Below, in pieces: positions 9,550 to 18,435 of a stretch of DNA of 55,088 nt. The DNA is from Methylobacter sp. GTDB taxonomy: Bacteria; Pseudomonadota; Gammaproteobacteria; Methylococcales; Methylomonadaceae. The notes beneath the pieces were generated by a model, which was given only the letters and a program-made list of their open reading frames with translations, was not told the origin of the DNA and ran no database searches. The first letter of the stretch is position 1. Each line of letters starts with the position of its first letter. The position numbers and the translations under genes were made by a program. The stretch spans positions 1-55,088 of the forward strand of contig JAUXTH010000017.1 in the NCBI GenBank assembly GCA_030679035.1, written 5' to 3'.

Positions 9550-9601
9550 GCCGCTTGGTCTTTTCATTTCCCCTTAGTGATCAGGAACAAGCGGCTTTTT
9601 T
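9550..9601 (+). terminator. Intrinsic-terminator-like hairpin in the carbonic anhydrase leader
   Basis: GCCGCTTG (9550-9557) pairs with CAAGCGGC (9588-9595) and is followed at once by six T. The loop of 30 nt holds a smaller CCTTAGTGATCAGG element. It lies 30 nt before the start codon at 9632 and points toward it. It could be the end of a short divergent transcript or a leader attenuator. The sequence alone does not decide. Confidence 0.6.
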
Positions 9602-9631
9602 ATGGCCCAATAATTATAATGAGAGGTATTT

Positions 9632-10213
9632 ATGAGTAAAATTCTTACTGAAGTTTTAGCAGCAAACAGAGATTATGTGAATGATTTCGGTGACAAAGGC
9701 GCATTGCCTATGCCTCCCGGCAGGCATTTTGCGATTCTGACCTGTATGGATGCCCGTTTGGATCCTGCCAAATATGCAGGCTTATCCGAAGGCGACGCCC
9801 ATGTCATCCGTAATGCCGGCGGCCGCGCCAGTGACGATGCGATCCGTTCCTTGGTCATTTCCTATAAACTATTGGGAACCCGTGAATGGTTTGTCGTTCA
9901 CCATACCGACTGCGGCATGGAAACATTTACCGACGACGTCATGCGCGGCCTGTTAGGCAGCAGCTTAAAAGCCGCCTCCGTCGATGCCGACGGCTGGCAT
10001 GATTGCTGCGACGGCCCAGGTTCCGCCGAAGGCAAATATATCGACTGGCTGACCATTAAAGACCAAGAACAAAGCGTTTTGGAAGATGTAACCCGCATTA
10101 GGAATCATCCGCTGGTTCCTTCCGATATCCCTGTATACGGTTATATTTACGACGTTAAATCAGGCCGGTTAATTGAAGTGCCCGCTGCAACAGAAGCTGG
10201 CAAGGTTAGCTAA
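9632..10213 (+). CDS. Beta-class carbonic anhydrase
   Basis: The 193-residue cytoplasmic enzyme should interconvert CO2 and bicarbonate using zinc. The family ligands are present: C38 with the Asp-Arg dyad D40/R42 (CMDARLDP), and H91/C94 in [18 protein letters not shown] matches the conserved loop. AGAGG lies ahead of the ATG. The subgroup is that of short bacterial beta enzymes. A hairpin with CATGCTCA arms follows at 10226-10253 but lacks a T-tract. Confidence 0.92.
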   Translation: MSKILTEVLAANRDYVNDFGDKGALPMPPGRHFAILTCMDARLDPAKYAGLSEGDAHVIRNAGGRASDDAIRSLVISYKLLGTREWFVVHHTDCGMETFTDDVMRGLLGSSLKAASVDADGWHDCCDGPGSAEGKYIDWLTIKDQEQSVLEDVTRIRNHPLVPSDIPVYGYIYDVKSGRLIEVPAATEAGKVS

Positions 10214-10352
10214 CAAACGTTCGAACATGCTCATGTCTTGGGATGTGAGCATGGCTTTATCTTCCGCAGTACCCGCAAAGCGTACGAGCTATACTTGCGT
10301 CCCCTTTATAAAAGTCTAAAATTCATCTCCCCGCCACGACTTGACCTTGCTG

Positions 10353-10856
10353 ATGAACACCGAACTACTTTCCGTCGTTGATGAAAACGACCGCATCATC
10401 GACACCTGCGCACGCCACATCATCCATGCGACAGGGCTTAGGCACCGCGCCGTACATATTCTGGTTTTTAATGGGGAAGGGCAGTTGTTCCTGCAAAAAC
10501 GCTCGATGAAAAAAGACCTCAATGGCGGACTTTGGGATACTTCGGCGGCCGGGCATGTTGACGCCGGTGAGGATTACGACATCAGCGCCGTCAGGGAGAT
10601 TGAAGAGGAACTGGGTATCACCGAATCTGCGTTGGAACCGTTGTTCAAATTGTCGGCTACAGCCGCTATCGGCATGGAGTTTATCCAGGTCTACCGTTGC
10701 ATTCATAACGGTCCGTTTATCCTTGCAGCCGATGAGATTGACGAGGGCGACTGGTTTAGCGTCGCTGAAATATCCGAACGTATCACGGCAGACGACCAGC
10801 TCCTGACCGAAACCTTCAAAACCATTTGGCGACAGTTTAAGGCATTGGCAGCATGA
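10353..10856 (+). CDS. Nudix hydrolase
   Basis: The 167-residue protein contains a complete Nudix box, G-x5-E-x7-REIEEELG (GHVDAGED ... REIEEELGI), so it should hydrolyse a nucleoside diphosphate linked to another group. The N-terminal part (LLSVVDENDRII, HRAVHILVFNGEGQLFLQKRS) is like YfcD and the IPP-isomerase-type Nudix proteins. Substrate unknown. I chose the ATG at 10353. An in-frame TTG at 10341 is possible, and neither has a strong ribosome site. The stop overlaps the next start (ATGA at 10853). Confidence 0.88.
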   Translation: MNTELLSVVDENDRIIDTCARHIIHATGLRHRAVHILVFNGEGQLFLQKRSMKKDLNGGLWDTSAAGHVDAGEDYDISAVREIEEELGITESALEPLFKLSATAAIGMEFIQVYRCIHNGPFILAADEIDEGDWFSVAEISERITADDQLLTETFKTIWRQFKALAA

Positions 10857-11617
10857 TTACCCGAGCACAACTCAATGATTATTACCAAGCCCTGCTTCGT
10901 CCCGAGACCTACGCCGATTATTGTCCTAACGGCCTGCAAGTAGAAGGGACTGAACAGATCGAGCGTATCGCCTTTGCCGTTTCCGCAACCCGCGATTCCA
11001 TAAATCAGGCTGTCGAAAGCAAGGCCGATGCGTTGGTCGTCCATCACGGCTTGTTCTGGACATTTCACGGCGCAAAACCGTTGACAGGAACTTTCTCCCA
11101 ACGGATTTTCCCGCTGGTAAAAAACAACATCAACCTGATCGGCTATCATTTGCCGCTGGACGGACACCCGGACATAGGCAATGCAGCGATACTAGGCCAG
11201 ATGATCGATTGCAGCCAGCAACAGCCGTTCGGCGATTACAAAGGCTCGGCGACCGGCGTTAAAGGCGTGCTCGAGCAGCCGCTGACCGCTGCCGCACTGC
11301 AACATAAACTCGAATCCGTGCTCAAGCACAATGTCATTCTGGCGACGCCCGACAACAATGCGCTGATAAGGTCGGTCGGCATCATTACCGGCGGCGCAAA
11401 CAGCGAATGGCGCTTGGCCGAAAAAGAACGGTTGGATGCGTACATTACCGGTGAAATCAGCGAACACGATTGGCACGAAAGCCAAGAGGCTGGCATACAC
11501 ATGTTTGCAGGCGGTCATCATGCCACAGAACAATTCGGCATCCAGGCGTTAATGGAAAAAACCCGGCAGCAATTTGCAGTGGAGTGTTTTTTTATCGACA
11601 GCGAGAATCCTGCGTAG
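10853..11617 (+). CDS. Nif3-like dinuclear metal centre protein (YbgI family)
   Basis: The protein has 254 residues, the usual length for bacterial Nif3/YbgI proteins. The metal-binding signatures are visible: VVHHGLFW, GYHLPLDGH and, near the C-terminus, FAGGHHATEQFG. Members form toroidal hexamers with two metals per subunit. They were once called GTP cyclohydrolase 1 type 2, but the physiological role is unsettled. It is coupled to the Nudix gene by a 4-nt overlap. Confidence 0.92.
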   Translation: MITRAQLNDYYQALLRPETYADYCPNGLQVEGTEQIERIAFAVSATRDSINQAVESKADALVVHHGLFWTFHGAKPLTGTFSQRIFPLVKNNINLIGYHLPLDGHPDIGNAAILGQMIDCSQQQPFGDYKGSATGVKGVLEQPLTAAALQHKLESVLKHNVILATPDNNALIRSVGIITGGANSEWRLAEKERLDAYITGEISEHDWHESQEAGIHMFAGGHHATEQFGIQALMEKTRQQFAVECFFIDSENPA

Positions 11618-11645
11618 CGATTAGCAGGGCGACAGGTTAGAAAAA

Positions 11646-11916
11646 TAGAACACGGATGACACGGATCTGGCTGATTAACACAGATAAAGCAGATTTTTTT
11701 GACGAAAATATTAAGAGATGGAAATTCGATACTTGCTCGTTTATGCGCAGTATAGGTTCTTCGATTCTGCCCGCTCAAAGCAAGCTTTGAACTTCGCTGC
11801 TAAAGGAGTCCAAAGCTTGCTTTGGATATAACAAGTTATTCTTAAAATTGTAAAATCCGCGCAAATCCGTTTAATCAGTGTCGCCTAGAAGCGCCTACTT
11901 TTGGCATCCGTGTTCT
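11646..11916. repeat. Composite repeat: palindrome copy 4 with a second palindrome inside
   Basis: The outer parts match the GAACACGGATGACACGGAT family and include the GTCGCCTAGAAGCGCC block. Inside, CAAAGCAAGCTTTG and CAAAGCTTGCTTTG form a separate inverted structure at about 11775-11827. It fills the gap between the Nif3-like gene and the metal ATPase. This looks like one repeat inserted into another. Confidence 0.65.
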
Positions 11917-11978
11917 CATAATGAGCAGCTTCGTTAAGTGGTAAACTAGAGCACTTCCAACTTCGCGAGGCCGAAACG

Positions 11979-13925
11979 ATGACCGATAAGCAAGCAACGA
12001 TCCCCCGCGCAACATCCGAAAACATCATTGCCGTTTTAAGCCTGCTCGGCATTTGCGGTTACCTGGTGTTGCACTATGCGCTCGATATTGGCCATGATGT
12101 CTACACGCTATCGCTGAATGCCGCTTTAAGTTCGGCTGCTGCGGAAATCTACCAGGGGCAATTTGTTTTGCCGATTGAATTGGTGCAACTGCCCCTGCTT
12201 GCCGTGCTGGCGTTGGGCGGTATTCCGCTGGTTTACCAACTTATCGTGAAGTTGGGACAGGGCGATTGGGGCGCCGATTTGCTGGCAGGCATGTCCATTG
12301 TGACGGCGGTTCTGCTGGATGAATACCTGGCTGGAAGCTTGGTGGTGCTGATGCTGTCCGGCGGCGTGGTACTGGAAACCTACGCGGTGCGCAAAGCTTC
12401 TTCGGTGCTTGAGGCGTTGGCCAAGCGGATGCCGTCGGTTGCGCATAGAAAATCGGGCGACCAGCTTGCCGACATTACCACCGAGCAGGTTCATATCGGC
12501 GATACCCTGTTAATCTTGCCGCACGAGATCTGCCCCGTTGACGGCACGGTACTGGAAGGCTCCAGCACCATGGATGAGTCCTACCTGACCGGCGAACCGT
12601 ATATGATGTCGAAAGTCAGCGGTTCCCAAGTGCTTTCCGGTGCGATCAACGGCGACTCGGCGCTGACCATACGCGCGGACAAACTGGCTGTCGATTCCCG
12701 CTATGCCAAGATTATGGAGGTGATGAAGTCGTCCGAACAATATCGCCCCAACATAAGGCGGCTGGGCGACCAATTGGGCGCGCTGTACACGCCGCTGGCC
12801 GTCATCATTGCGCTGACCGCCTGGGCGGTCAGCGGCGATGTGGTTCGTTTCCTGGCCGTACTGGTTATCGCCACACCGTGCCCGTTGCTGATCGGCATTC
12901 CGGTCACCGTTATCAGCTCGATTTCGCTGGCCGCGCGGCGGGAAATCATCATCAAGAATCCGGCCATACTGGAAACTATCGGCACCTGCCGCACGGCGAT
13001 TTTTGATAAAACCGGCACCCTGACCTATGGCCGTCCGTCATTGACTGCGCTGGTTCCCGGCGAAGGGCATAACGAGCAGGACGTGTTAATGCTAATCGCC
13101 AGTCTGGAGCGTTATTCCAAACATCCGTTGTCTCGCGCGATTGTTGCAGCGGCGGAAAAATCGGCGTTATCTTTATTAAACGTGACCAATATCACCGAGC
13201 TGCCGGGAGAGGGCCTTAAAGGCAATGTGACCGGAAAACAGATTCAGATTACCAGTCGCAAAAAGTTTTTCGAGCAACACCCGGAGGTTGCCAAAGCCTT
13301 GCCGCCAGTCACCGGCGGTCTGGAATGCGTGGTGCTGATTGACGAAGCCTATGCGGCGACCCTGCAATTTCGCGACGAGGTGCGCACCGACAGTTCACCA
13401 TTCATCAACCACCTGCGGCCCAGCCATTTGTTCGACAAGGTGATGCTGGTGTCCGGCGACCGGGAATCGGAAGTGCGTTTTCTGGCCGACCAGGTCGGCA
13501 TTAAACACGTTTATTTTAGCCAAAGCCCCGAGCAGAAACTGGCGCTGGTGCGCAATGAAACCATCGCTGCAAAAACCGTGTTTCTGGGCGACGGCATTAA
13601 TGACGCACCGGCGCTGACGGCCGCGACTATCGGCATAGCATTCGGCCAGAACAGCGACATTACCGGCGAGTCGGCAGATGCGGTGATCATGGACAGTTCG
13701 CTGTTAAAAGTCGATGAGTTGTTTCATATCGGCGAACGGATGCGTAAAATTGCGTTACAAAGCGCGGTGGGAGGCATGGCGCTGAGTTTGATAGGCATGG
13801 TGTTTGCCGGATTGGGTTATTTGACTCCGGTAGCCGGGGCCATAACCCAGGAAATCATCGATGTGCTCGCAGTATTGAATGCCTTGAGGGCGGCCATTCC
13901 GCCGAAAACGCTTTCGGATTTTTAA
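11979..13925 (+). CDS. P1B-type heavy metal translocating ATPase
   Basis: The 648-residue membrane pump has the actuator motif TGEP ([12 protein letters not shown]), the channel motif T299-P300-C301-P302, the phosphorylated D343 in DKTGTLT, the HP dipeptide of P1B pumps (YSKHPLSR) and [10 protein letters not shown]. There is no N-terminal CxxC metal-binding domain. The membrane motif is TPCPLLIG rather than the CPC of copper, zinc and cadmium pumps, so the metal cannot be assigned. A GAGG ribosome site precedes the ATG. The next gene, a VIT1/CCC1-like transporter, also suggests metal handling. Confidence 0.92.
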   Translation: MTDKQATIPRATSENIIAVLSLLGICGYLVLHYALDIGHDVYTLSLNAALSSAAAEIYQGQFVLPIELVQLPLLAVLALGGIPLVYQLIVKLGQGDWGADLLAGMSIVTAVLLDEYLAGSLVVLMLSGGVVLETYAVRKASSVLEALAKRMPSVAHRKSGDQLADITTEQVHIGDTLLILPHEICPVDGTVLEGSSTMDESYLTGEPYMMSKVSGSQVLSGAINGDSALTIRADKLAVDSRYAKIMEVMKSSEQYRPNIRRLGDQLGALYTPLAVIIALTAWAVSGDVVRFLAVLVIATPCPLLIGIPVTVISSISLAARREIIIKNPAILETIGTCRTAIFDKTGTLTYGRPSLTALVPGEGHNEQDVLMLIASLERYSKHPLSRAIVAAAEKSALSLLNVTNITELPGEGLKGNVTGKQIQITSRKKFFEQHPEVAKALPPVTGGLECVVLIDEAYAATLQFRDEVRTDSSPFINHLRPSHLFDKVMLVSGDRESEVRFLADQVGIKHVYFSQSPEQKLALVRNETIAAKTVFLGDGINDAPALTAATIGIAFGQNSDITGESADAVIMDSSLLKVDELFHIGERMRKIALQSAVGGMALSLIGMVFAGLGYLTPVAGAITQEIIDVLAVLNALRAAIPPKTLSDF

Positions 13926-13949
13926 CAAAACAAAACAGACTTTATATTT

Positions 13950-14039
13950 AATAGAACACGGATGACACCGATAATACGGATTTAAACGGATTTTTTATCA
14001 GTGGGTATCAGTCCGAATCCGTGTCATCCGTGTTCTATT
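13950..14039. repeat. Dispersed palindrome, copy 5
   Basis: The 19-bp arms at 13950-13968 and 14021-14039 are perfect reverse complements (AATAGAACACGGATGACAC). It sits between the metal ATPase and the VIT1-like gene, so it would form a strong hairpin in a shared transcript. Confidence 0.85.
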
Positions 14040-14074
14040 TTTCAATGGCCGGGCCGCTACAAAAAGGATAGAAG

Positions 14075-14767
14075 ATGTCACCTCATCATGAAAGACACAG
14101 GAGTCACCGCATCGGTTGGTTGCGAGCGGCTGTGCTGGGCGCGAACGACGGCATTGTATCCACAGCCAGTTTAATCGTAGGTATTGCCGCCTCCCATGCG
14201 ACGCATAACGAGATCGTTTTGGCCGGTGTCGCAGGCTTGGTCGCAGGAGCGATGTCGATGGCAGCCGGTGAATACGTATCGGTCAGTTCGCAAGCCGATA
14301 CCGAGCAGGCCGATTTAAAGCGTGAGCGCAAAGAGCTGGAAGAAGATGGGCATCATGAGCAAAAAGAGCTGGCAGCTATCTATGTATCGCGCGGACTCGA
14401 TACGCTACTGGCCGAGCAGGTTGCAATACAATTAATGGAGCATGACGCGTTGGGCGCACACGCTCGTGACGAACTGGGCATATCTGAAACAGGCACCGCA
14501 AGACCCATTCAGGCGGCGCTGACCTCGGCCGCTACGTTTGCCGTTGGCGCGGTGTTGCCTTTATTGATAGTCCTGTTTGCCCCCGATACCGATTTAATCG
14601 TGCTGGTATCGGCGGCATCCTTGCTGTTTTTAACATTGCTGGGCATGTTGGCGGCCTATAGCGGCGGGGCAGGCATCATTAAAGGCGCTTTTCGTGTCGC
14701 CTTTTGGGGCGCATTGGCAATGGGGCTAACCGCAGCCGTCGGTTCCGTTTTTGGAACAGTCGTGTAA
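14075..14767 (+). CDS. VIT1/CCC1 family transporter
   Basis: The 230-residue membrane protein matches the VIT1/CCC1 family, which moves iron or manganese out of the cytoplasm. Visible features are the first helix (LGANDGIVSTASLIVGIA), AGAMSMAAGEYVSVSSQADTE, a cytoplasmic metal-binding-type loop rich in Glu (about 75-110), and three C-terminal helices (about 145-228). An AAGGA ribosome site lies before the start. Confidence 0.92.
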   Translation: MSPHHERHRSHRIGWLRAAVLGANDGIVSTASLIVGIAASHATHNEIVLAGVAGLVAGAMSMAAGEYVSVSSQADTEQADLKRERKELEEDGHHEQKELAAIYVSRGLDTLLAEQVAIQLMEHDALGAHARDELGISETGTARPIQAALTSAATFAVGAVLPLLIVLFAPDTDLIVLVSAASLLFLTLLGMLAAYSGGAGIIKGAFRVAFWGALAMGLTAAVGSVFGTVV

Positions 14768-14771
14768 CACT

Positions 14772-15044
14772 GTGAATTGGCAGGTTTACATTATCCTTTG
14801 CACCGATGACTCGCTTTATACCGGCATCACTGTTGATGTTGCCCGGCGCTTTAATCAGCATGGCGACAAACAAGGCGCTAAATATTTCCGCGGCAGGCAG
14901 CCTAAACAGCTGGTTTATGTCGAGACCGGCCATGACCGCAGTTCTGCCAGTAAACGGGAAATCGTCATCAAAAAACTGCCCAGGCTTGAGAAATTACAAT
15001 TGCTGGATTCTGATAGCAATAAGGTGGGGAGTTTCCAGTTATGA
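14772..15044 (+). CDS. GIY-YIG nuclease domain protein (YhbQ-like)
   Basis: The small protein is almost only a GIY-YIG domain. VYIILCTDDSLYTGIT holds the signature (YII ... YTG), then R (ARRFNQH) and the C-terminal part KREIVIKKLPRLEK. Family members of this size are single-domain proteins of uncertain role in DNA repair. I place the start at the GTG at 14772 (90 residues), just after the stop of the VIT1-like gene. An in-frame TTG at 14751 would add seven unconserved residues and overlap that gene. Confidence 0.85.
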   Translation: MNWQVYIILCTDDSLYTGITVDVARRFNQHGDKQGAKYFRGRQPKQLVYVETGHDRSSASKREIVIKKLPRLEKLQLLDSDSNKVGSFQL

Positions 15045-15087
15045 AAATTAGCATGCTAGATGCTGCTCCAACCCAATCCACGAAGTG

Positions 15088-15131
15088 CGTCATCCCGGCA
15101 GGGAATGCCGGGATCCAGAACACAGGGATGT
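15088..15131. repeat. CGTCATCCCGGCAGGG-type dispersed repeat
   Basis: The block contains its own short palindrome (CCCGGCA ... TGCCGGG) and ends ATCCAGAACACAGGGATG. Near copies lie at 50769-50815 and, inverted, at 50887-50918. It sits in the leader of the uracil-DNA glycosylase gene. Confidence 0.8.
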
Positions 15132-15169
15132 GATAGAGTGTCCATATGGAAAACCGACCTTAACAAAAC

Positions 15170-15814
15170 ATGTATCCCAAACAAATATTCGATCAAGATT
15201 GCAGGCAGTGTAAACGGCTGGATGACTTCCTGTGCGAAGTCAAACAAAAGCACCCAGACTACCATGCGCGCCCGGTTGCCCCTTTTGGCGACAGCGCCGC
15301 CCAATTGCTGATAGTAGGACTGGCGCCCGGCATGCATGGAGCCAACGCCACAGGCAGGCCTTTTACCGGCGATTATGCAGGGCTGCTGCTGTATGAGGCG
15401 CTTTACGAGTTCGGCTACAGCAACCAAATAAAATCCGAGTCATTGACCGACGGCTTGGCGCTTAAAAACTGCCGTATCACCAATGCCGTTAAATGCCTGC
15501 CGCCGCAAAACAAGCCGACCAATACCGAGATCAACCAGTGCAACGCTTACTTGGCCGCCGAGTTAAAAACCCTGCCGGAGAAGGCGGTTATCTTGGCTTT
15601 AGGTTTGGTCGCCCATCAGGCGGTATTAAAAGCCTACGGACTGAAACAGAGTAGCACAAAATTTGCCCATAATGCCCAGCATGCTTTGTCGGATGGCCGC
15701 ACGCTGATTGATTCGTATCATACCAGTCGATACAACGTGCAGACCAAGCGGCTGACGAAAGAAATGTTTGGGGATGTTTTTCGCACCATCGAAGTTAAGC
15801 GTTTGGCTTTGTAG
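15170..15814 (+). CDS. Uracil-DNA glycosylase, family 5 (UdgB-like)
   Basis: The 214-residue enzyme should remove uracil and related damaged bases from DNA. Motif 1 is GLAPGMHGANATGRPFTGD, close to the family-5 consensus. C11 and C14 (QDCRQCKRL), with later cysteines at C98 and C107 (KNCRITNAVKCLPP), are in place for the iron-sulphur cluster. The C-terminal DNA-intercalation loop region is SYHTSRYNVQTKRLT. Helix-bearing NAVKCLPPQNKPT is also family-like. Confidence 0.9.
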   Translation: MYPKQIFDQDCRQCKRLDDFLCEVKQKHPDYHARPVAPFGDSAAQLLIVGLAPGMHGANATGRPFTGDYAGLLLYEALYEFGYSNQIKSESLTDGLALKNCRITNAVKCLPPQNKPTNTEINQCNAYLAAELKTLPEKAVILALGLVAHQAVLKAYGLKQSSTKFAHNAQHALSDGRTLIDSYHTSRYNVQTKRLTKEMFGDVFRTIEVKRLAL

Positions 15815-15921
15815 CAATCGTTTATGCGGTTGCTGAACCGAATAGCCTGAAAAAATAGAGAGTTAATATAATGGTGCTATCATTAGTAGAGTCACGAGCC
15901 TTATTTCTCTAGAGGTATTTA

Positions 15922-16341
15922 ATGAAAAAAATAATATTTATATTGGCGGCAATCTTTATTATTTCGGATTGTAGCGCCGACGCTAGAGTTTTAGAGCAAT
16001 TAAAAAGGTCGAAAGTAAAAGCGAGCGCCAAGGCTAAAAACGCTGTTTCAAAAGTCAAGAAGTCGAAGAAAAAGACCGAGAATGTAAACTGCATTCCAAA
16101 AAATACTAAGCCGAAAGAAACAGTCACTAAAAAAGACCTGGATATTAAAAATGATCTTGCTTATTTACCTAATGAGGATAAACCCTTTACGGGCAAGCAT
16201 GAACAGCATCATTCAAATGGAAAGAAATACACTGAAACTAATTACAAGGATGGGAAGAAAAATGGGGTGCTTACCACGTGGGATGAATACGAGCATAAAG
16301 TAGGTCAATTAAGCTACTTTGACGGGGAGCCAGTGGATTAG
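15922..16341 (+). CDS. Small secreted or lipid-anchored protein with MORN/YwqK-like repeat
   Basis: The 139-residue protein starts with a hydrophobic signal segment (residues 3-16) ending in SDCSA, so it may be a lipoprotein. A lysine-rich stretch (about 30-75) follows. The C-terminal part (NGKKYTETNYKDGKKNGVLTTW, given here only in outline) resembles the short repeats of MORN or YwqK proteins. An AGAGGT ribosome site lies 5 nt before the ATG. No function can be assigned. Confidence 0.7.
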   Translation: MKKIIFILAAIFIISDCSADARVLEQLKRSKVKASAKAKNAVSKVKKSKKKTENVNCIPKNTKPKETVTKKDLDIKNDLAYLPNEDKPFTGKHEQHHSNGKKYTETNYKDGKKNGVLTTWDEYEHKVGQLSYFDGEPVD

Positions 16342-16385
16342 CCTTGGGGGCAAAGGCATGGTCGGCTGCTCTCGGTTGCAAGGTG

Positions 16386-16580
16386 CTATGGAGCCAATGC
16401 TTGAATTTCTTGCTGCCAATTTGCCACTTCCACCACAGGATGTTTGATGCGCGCTTGCTCGGCAACGCTATCTTCCAGCCAATCGGTGCTGCACAAATCG
16501 TAGACCGGGGCAGGTACATCGCGCACCACCAAAATCCAAATCAACGGTAAAGATTGTCGTCCTCGGTTGTTTATGGCGCA
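16386..16580 (-). pseudogene. Possible gene remnant, open frame without start
   Basis: A minus-strand frame is open from a stop at 16581 to the stop at 16386. It reads like real protein in its second half (DVPAPVYDLCSTDWLEDSV, then KHPVVEVANWQQEI). There is no start codon with a ribosome site. It may be the tail of a decayed gene. I do not recognise the family. Confidence 0.3.
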
Positions 16581-16589
16581 TTAGTATAC

Positions 16590-16987
16590 GCGTTTGTCGC
16601 TTGCCATTTTCCCAGGGAACGAACACCTGCAACATAAGTTGTCATTCAAGCCGGACGCACTAAATCGCGTTACTTATGTCATACATTGAGTCAGTAAAGG
16701 GTCGATAGCACTAATTCGTCATGTGAGTTCAATCGGCCAAAACTGCGGTCATTGCCTTTCCTGGGAAGGCCTGAATACAAAGAAGCCAATGTGAGCTTCG
16801 CGGCGCTCTGTCATCATCCCATATCGGGGGATTTTATCAGTGTTTGCTCTCTGGGGTCACTCGGTCCGGACAAGTATTCGTACTAATAGTAAATAGATAA
16901 AATATAGCTAATATGTATTTCATGGCAGTGGTTGCTTGGAACGACATAACAAGATATTTTTTATCTAAAACAAATGAGGTAAGACTC
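16590..16987. other. Noncoding stretch of about 400 bases
   Basis: I see no gene. The block GTCAGTAAAGGGTCGATAG at about 16692 resembles sequence at about 27282 near the right end of the island (GTCAGTAATGGATCGATAG). The last 60 bases are AT-rich and presumably hold the promoter of the secreted protein at 16988. Confidence 0.5.
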
Positions 16988-17659
16988 ATGATCAAGAAAA
17001 TTTCATATACATTAATACCCGCCTGTATGACCTTGTCGGTTGCCATGGCTGGGCCATTAACATCAAGTCTGATGTCACTGTCATCAGATCAAATGGAGCA
17101 GACAACTGCTGGCTTAAGTGATAATCTCGTTGCGGGTCTGACTGGCGGTTGGAATTCAGGGCTTTCTGGGAGTGCTGCTGACGCAAGTGGGCAGATCCAA
17201 GCGGCGGCTGTTGGACCGGGGACTGTCGTAGCACCTACGGCAGATATTTCGGGTCCCAATGTGTATTCTCAGCAGCATAATGCCTATCTGGTTACTATGG
17301 TAGCTACTGGTTTAAATGTTAATGTAGCCCCAAGGGCGATAGCTGGTTCTGATTTTCCTGCATCAACAAGAGTTAACGTCGAACCCATGACGCAGGCGAC
17401 TGGCGGTGGAAATACCGCGCTTTCTGGAGGTGTTGCTGTCGCTAGTGGACAGATCCAAGCGGCGGCTGTTAGCCCGGAGCCCGTCACGGCTACGATTGTA
17501 GTGCCTACTGCAGGTACTAGTGGACAGCAGCTTCAAGCAGATATTTCAGGTCTCAATATGTATTCTCAGCAGTATATTGCCAATATGGTAGGTCGGCTTG
17601 GCCAGATAAATGCCAGCTCTGTAATTGCTGCCAGCGTGCCCACTGATCATCCCTTTTAA
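16988..17659 (+). CDS. Secreted protein with internal duplication
   Basis: I take the ATG at 16988, preceded by GAGGT, rather than an upstream frame extension. The 223-residue product has a signal peptide (about 1-22, ending SVAMA). LMSLSSDQMEQTTAG follows, a motif resembling the leader-like LS-x-x-x-M/L-x-x-T-x-G found in many small exported proteins. Two copies of a unit follow: LSGSAADASGQIQAAAV and later LSGGVAVASGQIQAAAV, each continuing to ISG-x-N-x-YSQQ. The product is rich in Ala, Gly, Ser and Thr. Function unknown. Confidence 0.75.
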   Translation: MIKKISYTLIPACMTLSVAMAGPLTSSLMSLSSDQMEQTTAGLSDNLVAGLTGGWNSGLSGSAADASGQIQAAAVGPGTVVAPTADISGPNVYSQQHNAYLVTMVATGLNVNVAPRAIAGSDFPASTRVNVEPMTQATGGGNTALSGGVAVASGQIQAAAVSPEPVTATIVVPTAGTSGQQLQADISGLNMYSQQYIANMVGRLGQINASSVIAASVPTDHPF

Positions 17660-18160
17660 AGTCCAGTGGGGGATTAATGGGCTATCCATGTAACATTCAA
17701 TTAGATAGGGATTTATGGCCGATTAATTTACCTATATCCCATAGGGTGTGGTGTTACGTGATTGATGACTGACTGTGCAAAAGAGCGTGGAAAAGTTGCC
17801 GATTTTACAGTAAAAGGGCGTCAAAGTTTGCTAATTGCCAGTCATAAACTTATTGTTTTTAATGGCTACTCTGTTTTTGTTGGTTGGAAAAACGGCGCTG
17901 AATAATGGAAAAAACTAAAAGCTGTTTTGCAGGCTTGAGTGTTTATCGTTCATAACTATTTTGTAGGCGACACTTTAAATAATAAGGCCGGGTATCCCGA
18001 TTTATTTACGCCTATTTTTTAATAGTGATCAGCAACGAGTGCCTGCGATTTAAAGGGAGCGATTAATCGGTAATAACTTTCAAAAGTGTACCTGTATGTG
18101 TACCCGAAACGGTTATTTTCTTTTTTGCTAAACTCGGTATTTGTAACTCTTTGTTTCAAT
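17660..18160. other. Noncoding stretch containing a likely old element end
   Basis: I see no gene. From about 18015 to 18160 the sequence is an imperfect match to 27575-27728, just inside the right end of the island (shared pieces include GATTTAAAG and AATCGGTAAT). GTGTACC occurs twice (18086-18107), where the island has GTTATCCCATA twice. It therefore looks like the right end of a related, earlier element. Confidence 0.5.
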
Positions 18161-18206
18161 TGGTCGGGACGATAGGATTTGAACCTACTACCCCTTGTCC
18201 CCCAGA
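18161..18206 (-). repeat. Left attachment site, tRNA-Pro 3' fragment
   Basis: These 46 bases equal the CCA end, acceptor strand, T-arm and part of the anticodon arm of the tRNA-Pro gene at 27729-27805. They continue leftward as a 58-bp near-perfect repeat starting at 18149. There is no 5' half, so no functional tRNA results. Confidence 0.88.
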
Positions 18207-18330
18207 ACGGTAAATCATTGTTTTTTACGATTCAATGAAGTTCAATAATAAAATAACTATCCTTAAAATTCATTAGCTTGTTGAGTTATAGTGTTCAGCA
18301 ACGTACAATAAAGTTCACTGAAATTCAGTT

Positions 18331-18359
18331 AAAAAGTTATCCCATACGTTATCCCATAA
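18331..18359. promoter_or_regulatory. Likely integrase arm-type sites, left
   Basis: Two tandem copies of GTTATCCCATA within a 29-bp stretch recur exactly at 27647-27675. Both copies lie inside the island close to its two att cores, as arm-binding sites do in tyrosine integrase systems. The left copy also overlaps the integrase promoter region, so the protein may control its own gene. Confidence 0.6.
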
Positions 18360-18435
18360 GCTATGCGCTAACCCATTGATTTTTTACTTTCCTATCACTT
18401 GCCCAAAAGACAAGTTAATAAAATTGTGCGTAATA

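Noticed and set aside
16271..16519. 82-codon minus-strand frame overlapping the end of the secreted protein gene
   Set aside because: Its residue composition is not protein-like, and a different minus frame in the same place reads more naturally as a gene remnant.
18161..18206. Second tRNA-Pro gene
   Set aside because: Only the 3' half of the tRNA is present. It is the duplicated attachment site.
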